Under the pieces are notes generated by a model. That model was not told the origin of the DNA. It ran no database searches and saw only the letters and a program-made list of their open reading frames with translations. Shown here in pieces: positions 13,693 to 20,720 of a stretch of DNA of 27,404 nucleotides. Where the stretch lies: assembly GCF_938045205.1 (NCBI RefSeq), contig NZ_CALIMY010000030.1, forward strand, positions 1 through 27,404, in the 5' to 3' direction. Within the stretch, counting starts at the first letter, position 1. Each line of letters opens with the position of its first letter. This DNA comes from an uncultured Campylobacter sp. (lineage in GTDB: Bacteria > Campylobacterota > Campylobacteria > Campylobacterales > Campylobacteraceae). Both the position numbers and the translations under genes were made by a program.

Positions 13693-15058
13693 GTATATTT
13701 TAGGTCTAGATATAGGCTCAACTAAAATTCGCGCGATAATCGCTAAAAATGATGGCATTTTTACGGTCTTAGGCGTTGGCGGAGCCGATACTTTAGGTAT
13801 CAAAAAGGGTGTTATAACAAACATAGAGCAGGCCGCGGGCTCAATAAAGCAGGCGGTGAAAGCAGCAGTAAAAGGCGCTGGTAGAAGCTATGATAAAGCC
13901 ATTATATCTATCTCGGGCTCATACGCCAAAAGCGTTAAATCTCGCGGTGTCATAACTATGGAAAATGAGATTGGGCTGGATGAAATAAAGCGTGCCATGC
14001 AGGTTGCCGAAGCGCAAGCAAATGTGCCTAGCGATAGTGTGATTTTACATGTGCTTCCGTATGATTTCAGAGTCGATGAGCAGGAACACATCGAAGACCC
14101 CCTCGGTATGAGCGGCACGCGCCTAGAGGTATCTACGCATATCGTCATCGCGCCAGAAAGCTCTATTAAAAATTTGAAAAAATCCGTTGAAATGGCTGGC
14201 GTGAAAGTCGATAATATTGTCCTTTCAGGCTACGCATCATCCATATCTACGCTTAGCAAGGACGAAAAAGAACTCGGCGTAGTGCTGATTGACATGGGCG
14301 GCGCTACATGCGATATAGTCATCCACCTGGGGAATTCCTTGCGTTATAACGATGTTGTGATGTTTGGCTCCAATAACGTTACTAACGATCTATCGCGCGC
14401 CCTACATACGCCGCTTCCGTATGCGGAAAACATTAAAATTACCTATAACGATCTAATTAATCAAGGCAATAGCGAAGTCGAGCTGCCTGCTTTAGGAGAT
14501 AGCGAGTCAGAAAACCACATCATAAGCCTTGAGATCATCTCTCAAGTTATCCTCGCTCGCGTTAAAGAGACCTTTGATATGATAGCCGATAAGATCGAAA
14601 GAAGCGGCTATAAAGACCGCATAGGCGCAGGTATTGTAATCACGGGCGGTATGGCGAAGCTAGACGATGTGCGCGATTTAGCGGCGATAGTTTTTGATAA
14701 TACTTCCGTTAGGGTTGCAAGAGCAAAAAGCGTGGGCGGCTTGCACGAGATCGCTGATGATATTTCAAATTCTTGCGCACTAGGACTTTGTATGTATGGC
14801 TTTGGCGAATTCACCCCTTACGAGATGGACTCTAACGGCAAACTCCGCTACAAAGACGAAGTTATAAACAAGGCTCCGAAACGAAATGTGAACGAATATT
14901 ATGAAAAAGAGGTCAGCAAGGCGATAGAAAAAGAGGGCGTCAGAGCGGACGGCGGTGCGACTGCGGCTAAGAAGGAGGATTTGAATATCCAACTTCCCAA
15001 AAAAGACGGACAGAATTTTTTCAATAAAATTTGGTCGTCTATGAAAAATTGGTTTTAA
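13685..15058 (+). CDS. ftsA: Cell division protein FtsA
   Basis: Actin-like ATPase that tethers FtsZ to the membrane and recruits later divisome proteins. The 457-residue product has the phosphate-1 motif LGLDIGSTKIRAI at the start, phosphate-2 VLIDMGGATCDIV with MFGSNNVTNDLSRAL after it, the adenosine motif GIVITGGMAKL, and a C-terminal amphipathic helix FFNKIWSSMKNWF for membrane binding. A charged linker of about 60 residues (roughly 385-440) before that helix makes it slightly longer than the ~420 of E. coli FtsA. Start is GTG at 13685 with AAAGG 7 nt upstream, inside the end of the ppiD-like gene; ftsZ follows after 22 nt. Confidence 0.97.
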   Translation: MSEYILGLDIGSTKIRAIIAKNDGIFTVLGVGGADTLGIKKGVITNIEQAAGSIKQAVKAAVKGAGRSYDKAIISISGSYAKSVKSRGVITMENEIGLDEIKRAMQVAEAQANVPSDSVILHVLPYDFRVDEQEHIEDPLGMSGTRLEVSTHIVIAPESSIKNLKKSVEMAGVKVDNIVLSGYASSISTLSKDEKELGVVLIDMGGATCDIVIHLGNSLRYNDVVMFGSNNVTNDLSRALHTPLPYAENIKITYNDLINQGNSEVELPALGDSESENHIISLEIISQVILARVKETFDMIADKIERSGYKDRIGAGIVITGGMAKLDDVRDLAAIVFDNTSVRVARAKSVGGLHEIADDISNSCALGLCMYGFGEFTPYEMDSNGKLRYKDEVINKAPKRNVNEYYEKEVSKAIEKEGVRADGGATAAKKEDLNIQLPKKDGQNFFNKIWSSMKNWF

Positions 15059-15080
15059 AATTTAAGCTAAGGAGATACTC

Positions 15081-16241
15081 GTGAAAGGATATAGTATGGA
15101 AGAAAGAAAAGGCATCTACGGTGCCAAGATGAAGGTTATCGGCGTCGGCGGCGGCGGATGCAACATGATAAATCATATGATCCGCGAAGGATTTACCAAA
15201 ACCGACGTTGAGCTTATGGTGGCTAACACCGACGCACAGGCGTTAGAAAAGTCGATCGCAAATACTAGAATTTTACTAGGCGAAAACACCACCAAAGGCC
15301 TTGGCTGCGGTATGGATCCAGCGCTTGCTAAAATGGCTGCGGAGGAGAACTACGATGATCTTAAGGACCGCTTGGACTACTCTGACATCGTTTTCGTGGG
15401 CTCCGGTCTAGGCGGCGGTACCGGTACGGGCGCTGCACCTATCGTTGCAAAAGCTGCGAAAGAGAAAAAAGCGCTAACTATCGGCGTCGTTACCTCCCCT
15501 TTCGGTTTTGAGGGTAAAAAGCGCATGCGATTAGCACAAGAGGGTCTTGAAGAGCTTAAAAAAGAGTGCGATTCCATAATCGTTATCCCAAATCAAAATT
15601 TATTAAAGATCATCGATAAAAAAACCGGCCTAAAAGATGCTTTTAAGATCGTAGATAATGTCCTATTCCAAGCCGTAAACGGTATGATCTCCGTGATCTT
15701 AGAGTCCGGCGATAGCGATATCAACGTCGATTATGCCGACGTCAAAAAGGTAATGACTCACCGCGGTTTGGCGCTTATGGGTATCGGCGTTAGCGAAGGT
15801 GATGGCGCGGCAGAAGAAGCGCTAAAAAGCGCGATTCAATCTCCGCTTTTGGATAATACCTCCATCCACGGCGCTATGGGCGTGTTAGTGCATTTTAAGA
15901 TGTCGCCTGATTGCTCCTTGCTTGAGATTGAATCTGCGATGAATATCATCGAAGATACCGTGGATAAGGACGCTGACGTTACATGGGGCACTACCACAGA
16001 TCCTAAGATGGAAAATAACCGCGTCGAGGTTACTCTCATCGCCACCGGCTTTGAAAGGAGCATCGAGGAAAAAAAGCAGGTCGCCAGCGATAACGTAGCA
16101 GATCGCAGGAAGGCGCTTTTAGAGAGTATGGGTCGAAATTCTATCTTTTCTAGACAAAAGGTAAGTAGCGGCGATTTTAACGGAGACGAAACCTACGACG
16201 AGCTCGACGAGCCCGCATTCCTACGCAACCAGATGGACTAA
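15081..16241 (+). CDS. ftsZ: Cell division protein FtsZ
   Basis: Tubulin-like GTPase that forms the Z ring. Seen in 386 residues: KVIGVGGGGCNMINHM, VANTDAQAL, the tubulin signature GGGTGTGAAP (111-120), the T7 loop NVDYADVKKVM (from 215) whose acidic residue completes the neighbour's GTPase site, and a C-terminal peptide DELDEPAFLRNQ that binds FtsA. Two starts are possible: GTG 15081 behind a strong AAGGAG at 7 nt, or ATG 15096 behind AAAGGA; I give the first because of the better site, and the difference is five residues. It is the fourth gene of the unit, with the NimA-like gene starting on the base after its stop. Confidence 0.97.
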   Translation: MKGYSMEERKGIYGAKMKVIGVGGGGCNMINHMIREGFTKTDVELMVANTDAQALEKSIANTRILLGENTTKGLGCGMDPALAKMAAEENYDDLKDRLDYSDIVFVGSGLGGGTGTGAAPIVAKAAKEKKALTIGVVTSPFGFEGKKRMRLAQEGLEELKKECDSIIVIPNQNLLKIIDKKTGLKDAFKIVDNVLFQAVNGMISVILESGDSDINVDYADVKKVMTHRGLALMGIGVSEGDGAAEEALKSAIQSPLLDNTSIHGAMGVLVHFKMSPDCSLLEIESAMNIIEDTVDKDADVTWGTTTDPKMENNRVEVTLIATGFERSIEEKKQVASDNVADRRKALLESMGRNSIFSRQKVSSGDFNGDETYDELDEPAFLRNQMD

Positions 16242-16754
16242 ATGCGCAGACGAGATAGGCAGCTAAGCGAAGATGAGGCGTTAAAAATCATCGACGAGAG
16301 CGAATACGCTACGCTTAGCTGCATAGACGAGAGCGGCGAAATTTTTAGCGTGCCTATCTCGCCGGTGCGCGATGCAGACGTTATTTATATCCACGGCGCG
16401 CCTGCCGGCACAAAGGCGAAACTTTTTCAAAACGGACGCGCGGTAACGGCGGTTTTTGTTAGCTACAACCGCGTTCCTACCCCAAGCGATGAAGAATACC
16501 GATCGATCGCAAACGACGCTGCCGCTTTAGGCTCTAGAGTTTATACGACGGAGTACCGTAGCGCAATCGCCGTTTGCGAAGCAAGCGAAGTAGAAGATGA
16601 CGAGCGTAAAATTTACGCCCTGCGGATACTATGCGAAAAATACACCCCAAACTACATGTCGCGCGTTGAGTTCGCCTCCAGAGCATCATTAAAGCGCATG
16701 AAAATTTACGAACTCAAAATAAAATCCGTAACCGCAAAGGCTAAAATTTTATAA
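16242..16754 (+). CDS. NimA-like pyridoxamine 5'-phosphate oxidase-fold flavoprotein
   Basis: 170 residues of the split-barrel FMN-binding fold. MRRRDRQLSEDEALKIIDES, YATLSCIDESGEIFSVPISP and VIYIHGAPAGTKAKLFQNG follow the pattern of NimA/5-nitroimidazole reductase-like proteins, in which the first block is the N-terminal helix and the others the FMN-binding strands. These proteins reduce or bind small molecules through FMN; the natural substrate is unknown. The ATG begins immediately after the ftsZ stop (TAA-ATG), implying translational coupling with the division genes, which is an odd partnership and may simply be read-through. No strong binding site of its own. A role in nitroimidazole resistance is not established by sequence. 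Confidence 0.88.
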   Translation: MRRRDRQLSEDEALKIIDESEYATLSCIDESGEIFSVPISPVRDADVIYIHGAPAGTKAKLFQNGRAVTAVFVSYNRVPTPSDEEYRSIANDAAALGSRVYTTEYRSAIAVCEASEVEDDERKIYALRILCEKYTPNYMSRVEFASRASLKRMKIYELKIKSVTAKAKIL

Positions 16755-16771
16755 TGCATCCAAATTTGCGC

Positions 16772-16800
16772 TTCCTGCGCCATGCCTTACTTTGCAGGAA
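16772..16800 (+). terminator. Candidate terminator after the ftsZ-nim unit
   Basis: TTCCTGC (16772-16778) pairs with GCAGGAA (16794-16800) over a 15-nt loop, followed by the T-rich TCTCTTCTTTT. The loop is long for an intrinsic terminator, but position and T-tract fit. Confidence 0.45.
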
Positions 16801-16829
16801 TCTCTTCTTTTATATGTTTTGTCCTTTTT

Positions 16830-16859
16830 GTCGACCGCCCTACTTTACTTGCGATCGAC
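16830..16859. promoter_or_regulatory. Inverted repeat upstream of bioDA
   Basis: GTCGACCGC (16830-16838) and GCGATCGAC (16851-16859) are complementary at 8 of 9 positions, 12 nt apart. It sits 80-110 bp upstream of the biotin gene, so it could be an operator or a second terminator. It does not resemble the BirA operator I know (TTGTAACC arms). Confidence 0.35.
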
Positions 16860-16938
16860 ATTCGCTTGAGTTTAGTGCGGTACCTCTTTTCAACGCCGCT
16901 ATTTGATTTCAGTTATGATGGGCTTTAAAGGAGCGAGA

Positions 16939-19101
16939 TTGAAATTTTTTATAACCGCCGTGAATACGGAGGTAGGAAAGACATTCGTTACAGCTTCGCT
17001 TCTGCGGGCGTTTTTACAAAGCGGTCGCACAGCAATCGCGCTAAAGCCCGTGCAGACGGGATGCGAGATACGTGACGGCAGGCTTGTCGCGCCGGATGTA
17101 AGCGAGTATGCTAAAGTAAGCGCAGATAGCGACATTGCGCCGATTTATGCGTTTAAATTTCCGGCTTCGCCGCATTACAGCGCGAGTTTGGAGCGCCGCG
17201 AGATCAAGACGGATGAAATTTTAAAATTTATCGACGCTCATTCGGCGCAGTGCAAAATCACGCTGATCGAAGGCGCGGGCGGTATTTTCGTGCCGCTAAA
17301 CTCGCGCGAGAGCTTTTTGGACGTGATAAGAGCGGTAGATGCGCCGATCGTTTTGGTCTGTAAAAACGAGCTGGGCGCGATAAACAGCGCGCTTTGCAGC
17401 GTCTATGTCCTGCGTTCGCACGGGCTTAAAATCGCGGCACTGGTTCTAAATTTTACCGACCAAAAGGACGAAATTTGCGTATCAAACGCAGCGTATCTGA
17501 AAAGCAAGCTCAAAGACATACCCGTAATATCGCTACGCAAATTCCAAAAGGACGACTTTACAGCGGCAGCGCGCTCTTTTGAAAATTTTATCGCCTCGCT
17601 AAATTTTGACGATCCGTCGCAGATGGACGCGAGCGCGGCAAATTTAAACGAAACCACTGCGGTAGCCTTGGATGCGGCGCAAAGCGGGCAGAGGGGCGCA
17701 AATTTAAATGGAAATTCTAAAAATAGCGAGGCTCGCTGCGCTTTGGACACAGCGCAGGTCTGCGAACAAGACGGCGAAATTAAAAGCAGCCGCGTCGCGC
17801 CGCCGCTCATGAGCACTTCAAACACGGGCCCCATTGATCTAAACTTCGATGCGAAGCATCTTTGGCACCCCTACACTTCCGCGACGCACCCGCTTAAGGC
17901 GCACGGCGTGCTCCGCGCCGAAGGCAATAAAATTTACACGACGCAAGGCGCGCTGATCGACGGGATGAGCTCTTGGTGGTGCGCCGTTCAAGGATACGGC
18001 AGCGAGGCGTTAAATGCCGCGGCGACCGCGCAGATGAAGGAATTTTCTCATGTGATGTTCGGCGGGCTTACTCACGCGCCCGCGATAAATTTAGGCAAAA
18101 AGCTACTCTCGATGTTGCCGCAATTTGATCGTATCTTTTACGCGGACAGCGGCTCAGTAGCGGTCGAGGTGGCGTTGAAAGCGGCGATCTGCTATCAGCA
18201 AAACGTATCGCCTAAAAAGAATAAAATTTTAACCGTCAGAGGCGGGTATCACGGCGATACGTTCGGCGCGATGAGCGTTTGCGATCCGGTCACCGGCATG
18301 CATTCGCTATTTAGCGGTATCTTGGCGCGTCAAATTTTTGCACCGCGCCCGAGCTGCCGCTTCGACGCGCCGTTTGACCCATCTAGCACGGATGAAATTT
18401 CTAAAATTTTTAAAGAAAACAAAGATGAGATCGCGGCCATCACCATCGAGCCCGTCGTCCAGGGAGCCGGCGGGATGTGGTTTTACCATCCGAAATTTTT
18501 AGACCGTCTCCGCGAGCTGTGCGACGAAGCGGACGCGGTGCTCATCTTTGACGAGATCGCCACCGGCTTTTGGCGTACGGGCAGGGTATTTGCATACGAA
18601 TACTGTGGCGCGGCGCCCGACATAATCTGCATAGGCAAGGCGCTAAGCGGCGGATTTATGAGCTTTGCGGCTGTTTTGACGAACGAAAAGATCGCGCACG
18701 GCGTGAGCAGAAACGGCGGTGTTTTGATGCACGGACCGACCTTCATGGCAAATCCTCTAGCTTGTGCCGTTTCGCTTAAAAATTTAGAAATTTTATGCGC
18801 GCAGGACACGGCGCAAAAGGTCGCGCAAATCCACTCCGACCTGCAAGAGGGCTTGAAAGAGTGCAGGAGCTTAGACGGCGTGGCGGACGTTCGCACCTTG
18901 GGCGCTATCGGCGTCGTAGAGATGAAGGAGGCGGTGGACGTAGAGGCGCTGCAGGAGTTTTTCGTAAAAAGGGGCGTTTGGATCAGACCGTTTGGCAAAA
19001 ACATCTATCTCATGCCACCGTTCATCACGCCCAGAAGCGATACGCAAGCGCTTTGCGAAGCGATCCGCGATGCGGTAAAATTAAAAATTTATAAAGGATA
19101 A
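16939..19101 (+). CDS. bioDA: Fused dethiobiotin synthetase / DAPA aminotransferase (BioD-BioA)
   Basis: One 720-residue protein for two consecutive biotin steps: BioA makes diaminopelargonate from KAPA with S-adenosylmethionine and PLP, and BioD closes it to dethiobiotin with CO2 and ATP. N-terminal BioD: P-loop NTEVGKT (9-15), ALKPVQTG with Lys36, EGAGGIFVPL. A ~75-residue low-complexity linker (about 228-300, rich in Ala, Asn, Gln, Ser) joins it to BioA: HLWHPYTS (from ~306), DGMSSWWCAVQGYG, YADSGSVAVEVALKAA, IFDEIATGFWRTG and the PLP lysine Lys567 in IGKALSGG. Start is TTG 16939 with AAAGGAG 5 nt before it; in-frame ATGs upstream precede that site and are less likely. No frameshift separates the halves. 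Confidence 0.93.
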   Translation: MKFFITAVNTEVGKTFVTASLLRAFLQSGRTAIALKPVQTGCEIRDGRLVAPDVSEYAKVSADSDIAPIYAFKFPASPHYSASLERREIKTDEILKFIDAHSAQCKITLIEGAGGIFVPLNSRESFLDVIRAVDAPIVLVCKNELGAINSALCSVYVLRSHGLKIAALVLNFTDQKDEICVSNAAYLKSKLKDIPVISLRKFQKDDFTAAARSFENFIASLNFDDPSQMDASAANLNETTAVALDAAQSGQRGANLNGNSKNSEARCALDTAQVCEQDGEIKSSRVAPPLMSTSNTGPIDLNFDAKHLWHPYTSATHPLKAHGVLRAEGNKIYTTQGALIDGMSSWWCAVQGYGSEALNAAATAQMKEFSHVMFGGLTHAPAINLGKKLLSMLPQFDRIFYADSGSVAVEVALKAAICYQQNVSPKKNKILTVRGGYHGDTFGAMSVCDPVTGMHSLFSGILARQIFAPRPSCRFDAPFDPSSTDEISKIFKENKDEIAAITIEPVVQGAGGMWFYHPKFLDRLRELCDEADAVLIFDEIATGFWRTGRVFAYEYCGAAPDIICIGKALSGGFMSFAAVLTNEKIAHGVSRNGGVLMHGPTFMANPLACAVSLKNLEILCAQDTAQKVAQIHSDLQEGLKECRSLDGVADVRTLGAIGVVEMKEAVDVEALQEFFVKRGVWIRPFGKNIYLMPPFITPRSDTQALCEAIRDAVKLKIYKG

Positions 19102-19103
19102 AT

Positions 19104-20468
19104 ATGCAAATTTTAATCGTATTTATCATATTTCTACTTTTGCTAGGCTTCTTGGAATTTCGCAAAAAGACCGCCCTTGAGGGCTTTTTGGTCGCGGACA
19201 GAAAGGCGAGCGCTTTTGAGATTGCATTTTCTATAGTAGCTACCTGCGTGGGCGGTGCAGCTACGATCGGCGTGGTATCGAATATGCAAAAGTACGGGTT
19301 TGCCGCGGTTTGGTGGCTTTTAAGCGGCGCGATCGGACTGATGATTTTAGCGATTTTTATTGCAAAAATTTTACGCGCGAGCAAAGCGCTGACATTCGCG
19401 CAGATAGCAGAAATTTTTATCGACAAAAGAGCCAGGCTCGTTAGCGCAGTCATCATTTGCGTGGCGTGGTGCGCTATCTTAGCGGCGCAGTTTAGCGCCA
19501 GCGCGCGCATACTCTCGACGTTTGATCTAAATTTTAACTCCTCGCTGCTCATCGGAGGCGTGGTCATCATCGTTTATACGATTTTGGGCGGACAAAGAGC
19601 GGTCATTAGAAGCGATGTATATCAATACGCTATCGTAATCGCGGCGTTTTTGGCAGTTTTGCTCTGGCTAAATTTTAATTCGCCGCAGGTGTTTGAAAAT
19701 GTAAATTTTACGCTCAAAAATGACGCCTTCGGATACGACAAGATCGGATATTATCTGTTGGTTATCGGTACTAGCTACGTGATTGATCCGATGCTGTTTT
19801 CTAGAATTTTAAGCGCAAAGAACGAGCACGCGGCGATCCTAGGCTCTATCTTCGGTGCTTTTGGAATCGCAATCAGTAGCATAATGATCGCTTTTATAGG
19901 TTTTGGCGCGATGAGCCTTGCGGCCGACGGCACGAGCGGCGAAAATCTGCTTAACGTAAGCCTTTTTAACGCGCTGCCTGCATCGTTGGGCTCAGTTTTG
20001 ATGCTGGGGCTATTGGCGGCGATCATATCCTCTGCGGACACCTGCTTGATCACGGCTTCTAGCATCTTCGCGCACGATATTTTGCGAAGCGAGGATCTAA
20101 AAATTTACCGCATCGCTACGCTAGGCTTCGGCGCGATCGCGCTACTTTTAGCAAGCTTCGGCGGCGAAATTTTAAACTATCTCTTCGCGGCGAGCAACAT
20201 CTTCGTAAGCGGCGTGGCGACGGCGCTATTTTTCGCCATCATCTTTCGCGGCAAGATCGATAAGGATCTCGTTTTGTGCGCCATGTACCTAGGCGGCGCC
20301 TTGGGGCTAGCCGCGGCTATTAGCGGTATAAATGCCTTTGCCGTAGCGGGGATCATTACGGCGTGCATTTTATGCCTGGCGGCTAGGTTTAAATTTAACG
20401 TAGCCTTTTCAAAGCCCGATCCAGACTGCGTCTGCATACCCCAAGCAAGCAAGCACGAGAAAGAGTGA
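19104..20468 (+). CDS. Sodium:solute symporter family transporter
   Basis: 454 residues, about a dozen membrane helices, member of the SSS family that imports solutes with sodium. Seen: the N-terminal LEGFLVADRKASAFEIAFS with VATCVGGAATIGV (first helix pair, where sodium and substrate usually bind), QRAVIRSDVYQYAIVI (matching the family's TD.IQ block), and SSADTCLITASSIFAHDIL in the helix that carries the second sodium site. The substrate cannot be read from sequence. The ATG is 2 nt past the bioDA stop, with AAAGGA inside the bioDA end, so the two are co-transcribed; import of a biotin precursor or related acid is a possibility suggested only by context. Confidence 0.88.
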   Translation: MQILIVFIIFLLLLGFLEFRKKTALEGFLVADRKASAFEIAFSIVATCVGGAATIGVVSNMQKYGFAAVWWLLSGAIGLMILAIFIAKILRASKALTFAQIAEIFIDKRARLVSAVIICVAWCAILAAQFSASARILSTFDLNFNSSLLIGGVVIIVYTILGGQRAVIRSDVYQYAIVIAAFLAVLLWLNFNSPQVFENVNFTLKNDAFGYDKIGYYLLVIGTSYVIDPMLFSRILSAKNEHAAILGSIFGAFGIAISSIMIAFIGFGAMSLAADGTSGENLLNVSLFNALPASLGSVLMLGLLAAIISSADTCLITASSIFAHDILRSEDLKIYRIATLGFGAIALLLASFGGEILNYLFAASNIFVSGVATALFFAIIFRGKIDKDLVLCAMYLGGALGLAAAISGINAFAVAGIITACILCLAARFKFNVAFSKPDPDCVCIPQASKHEKE

Positions 20469-20498
20469 GCCCGCGGTGTGATAAAATTTCACGCGGGC
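20469..20498 (+). terminator. GC-rich hairpin directly after the symporter stop
   Basis: GCCCGCGGTG (20469-20478) pairs with CACGCGGGC (20490-20498) with one bulged G and an 11-nt loop. It abuts the stop codon. No T-run follows, so termination strength is uncertain. Confidence 0.4.
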
Positions 20499-20501
20499 GG
20501 A

Positions 20502-20633
20502 TACGGCGCGTTTAATAAGATCGTTATCGCATAAGAGTGAAGTTACTAAATTTATCCCGTTTTGCATTGCAAGATCGATGGTCTCTTTATGCGCCACAAA
20601 CGGGATCATCTGCGTAGCATCTAAATTTAAAAA
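20502..20633 (-). pseudogene. Possible coding fragment, saccharopine-dehydrogenase-like wording
   Basis: The minus strand reads through NLDATQMIPFVAHKETI, DLAMQNGINLVTSLL and CDNDLIKRAV, then loses sense in the hairpin at 20469-20498. It looks like real protein sequence: the IP-x3-H...NxVTS wording is reminiscent of the Rossmann region of saccharopine dehydrogenase-type proteins, from memory only. It has no binding site and is truncated at both ends, so a small gene remnant is the best guess. Confidence 0.25.
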
Positions 20634-20656
20634 GGGGCGAGAAATCTCCCGCCCCT
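20629..20656 (-). terminator. Intrinsic terminator of the autotransporter gene
   Basis: Read on the minus strand: GGGGCGGGAG, loop ATTT, CTCGCCCC, then TTTTT. The stem (20634-20655) has a small G bulge. It lies 65 nt after the autotransporter stop in the right orientation. Confidence 0.7.
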
Positions 20657-20720
20657 GAAATTTTAAGTATAGGATTTGATTTTATAGATGTGTGAGCTAG
20701 AGCTTGCTCACCTCTTAAAT

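Noticed and set aside
16801..16938. BirA operator upstream of bioDA
   Set aside because: No TTGTAAC-N-GGTTACAA-type arms were found; the inverted repeat present has a different sequence.
18483..19004. 173-codon ORF antisense to bioDA
   Set aside because: Shadow of the BioA domain, which has intact motifs through this region.
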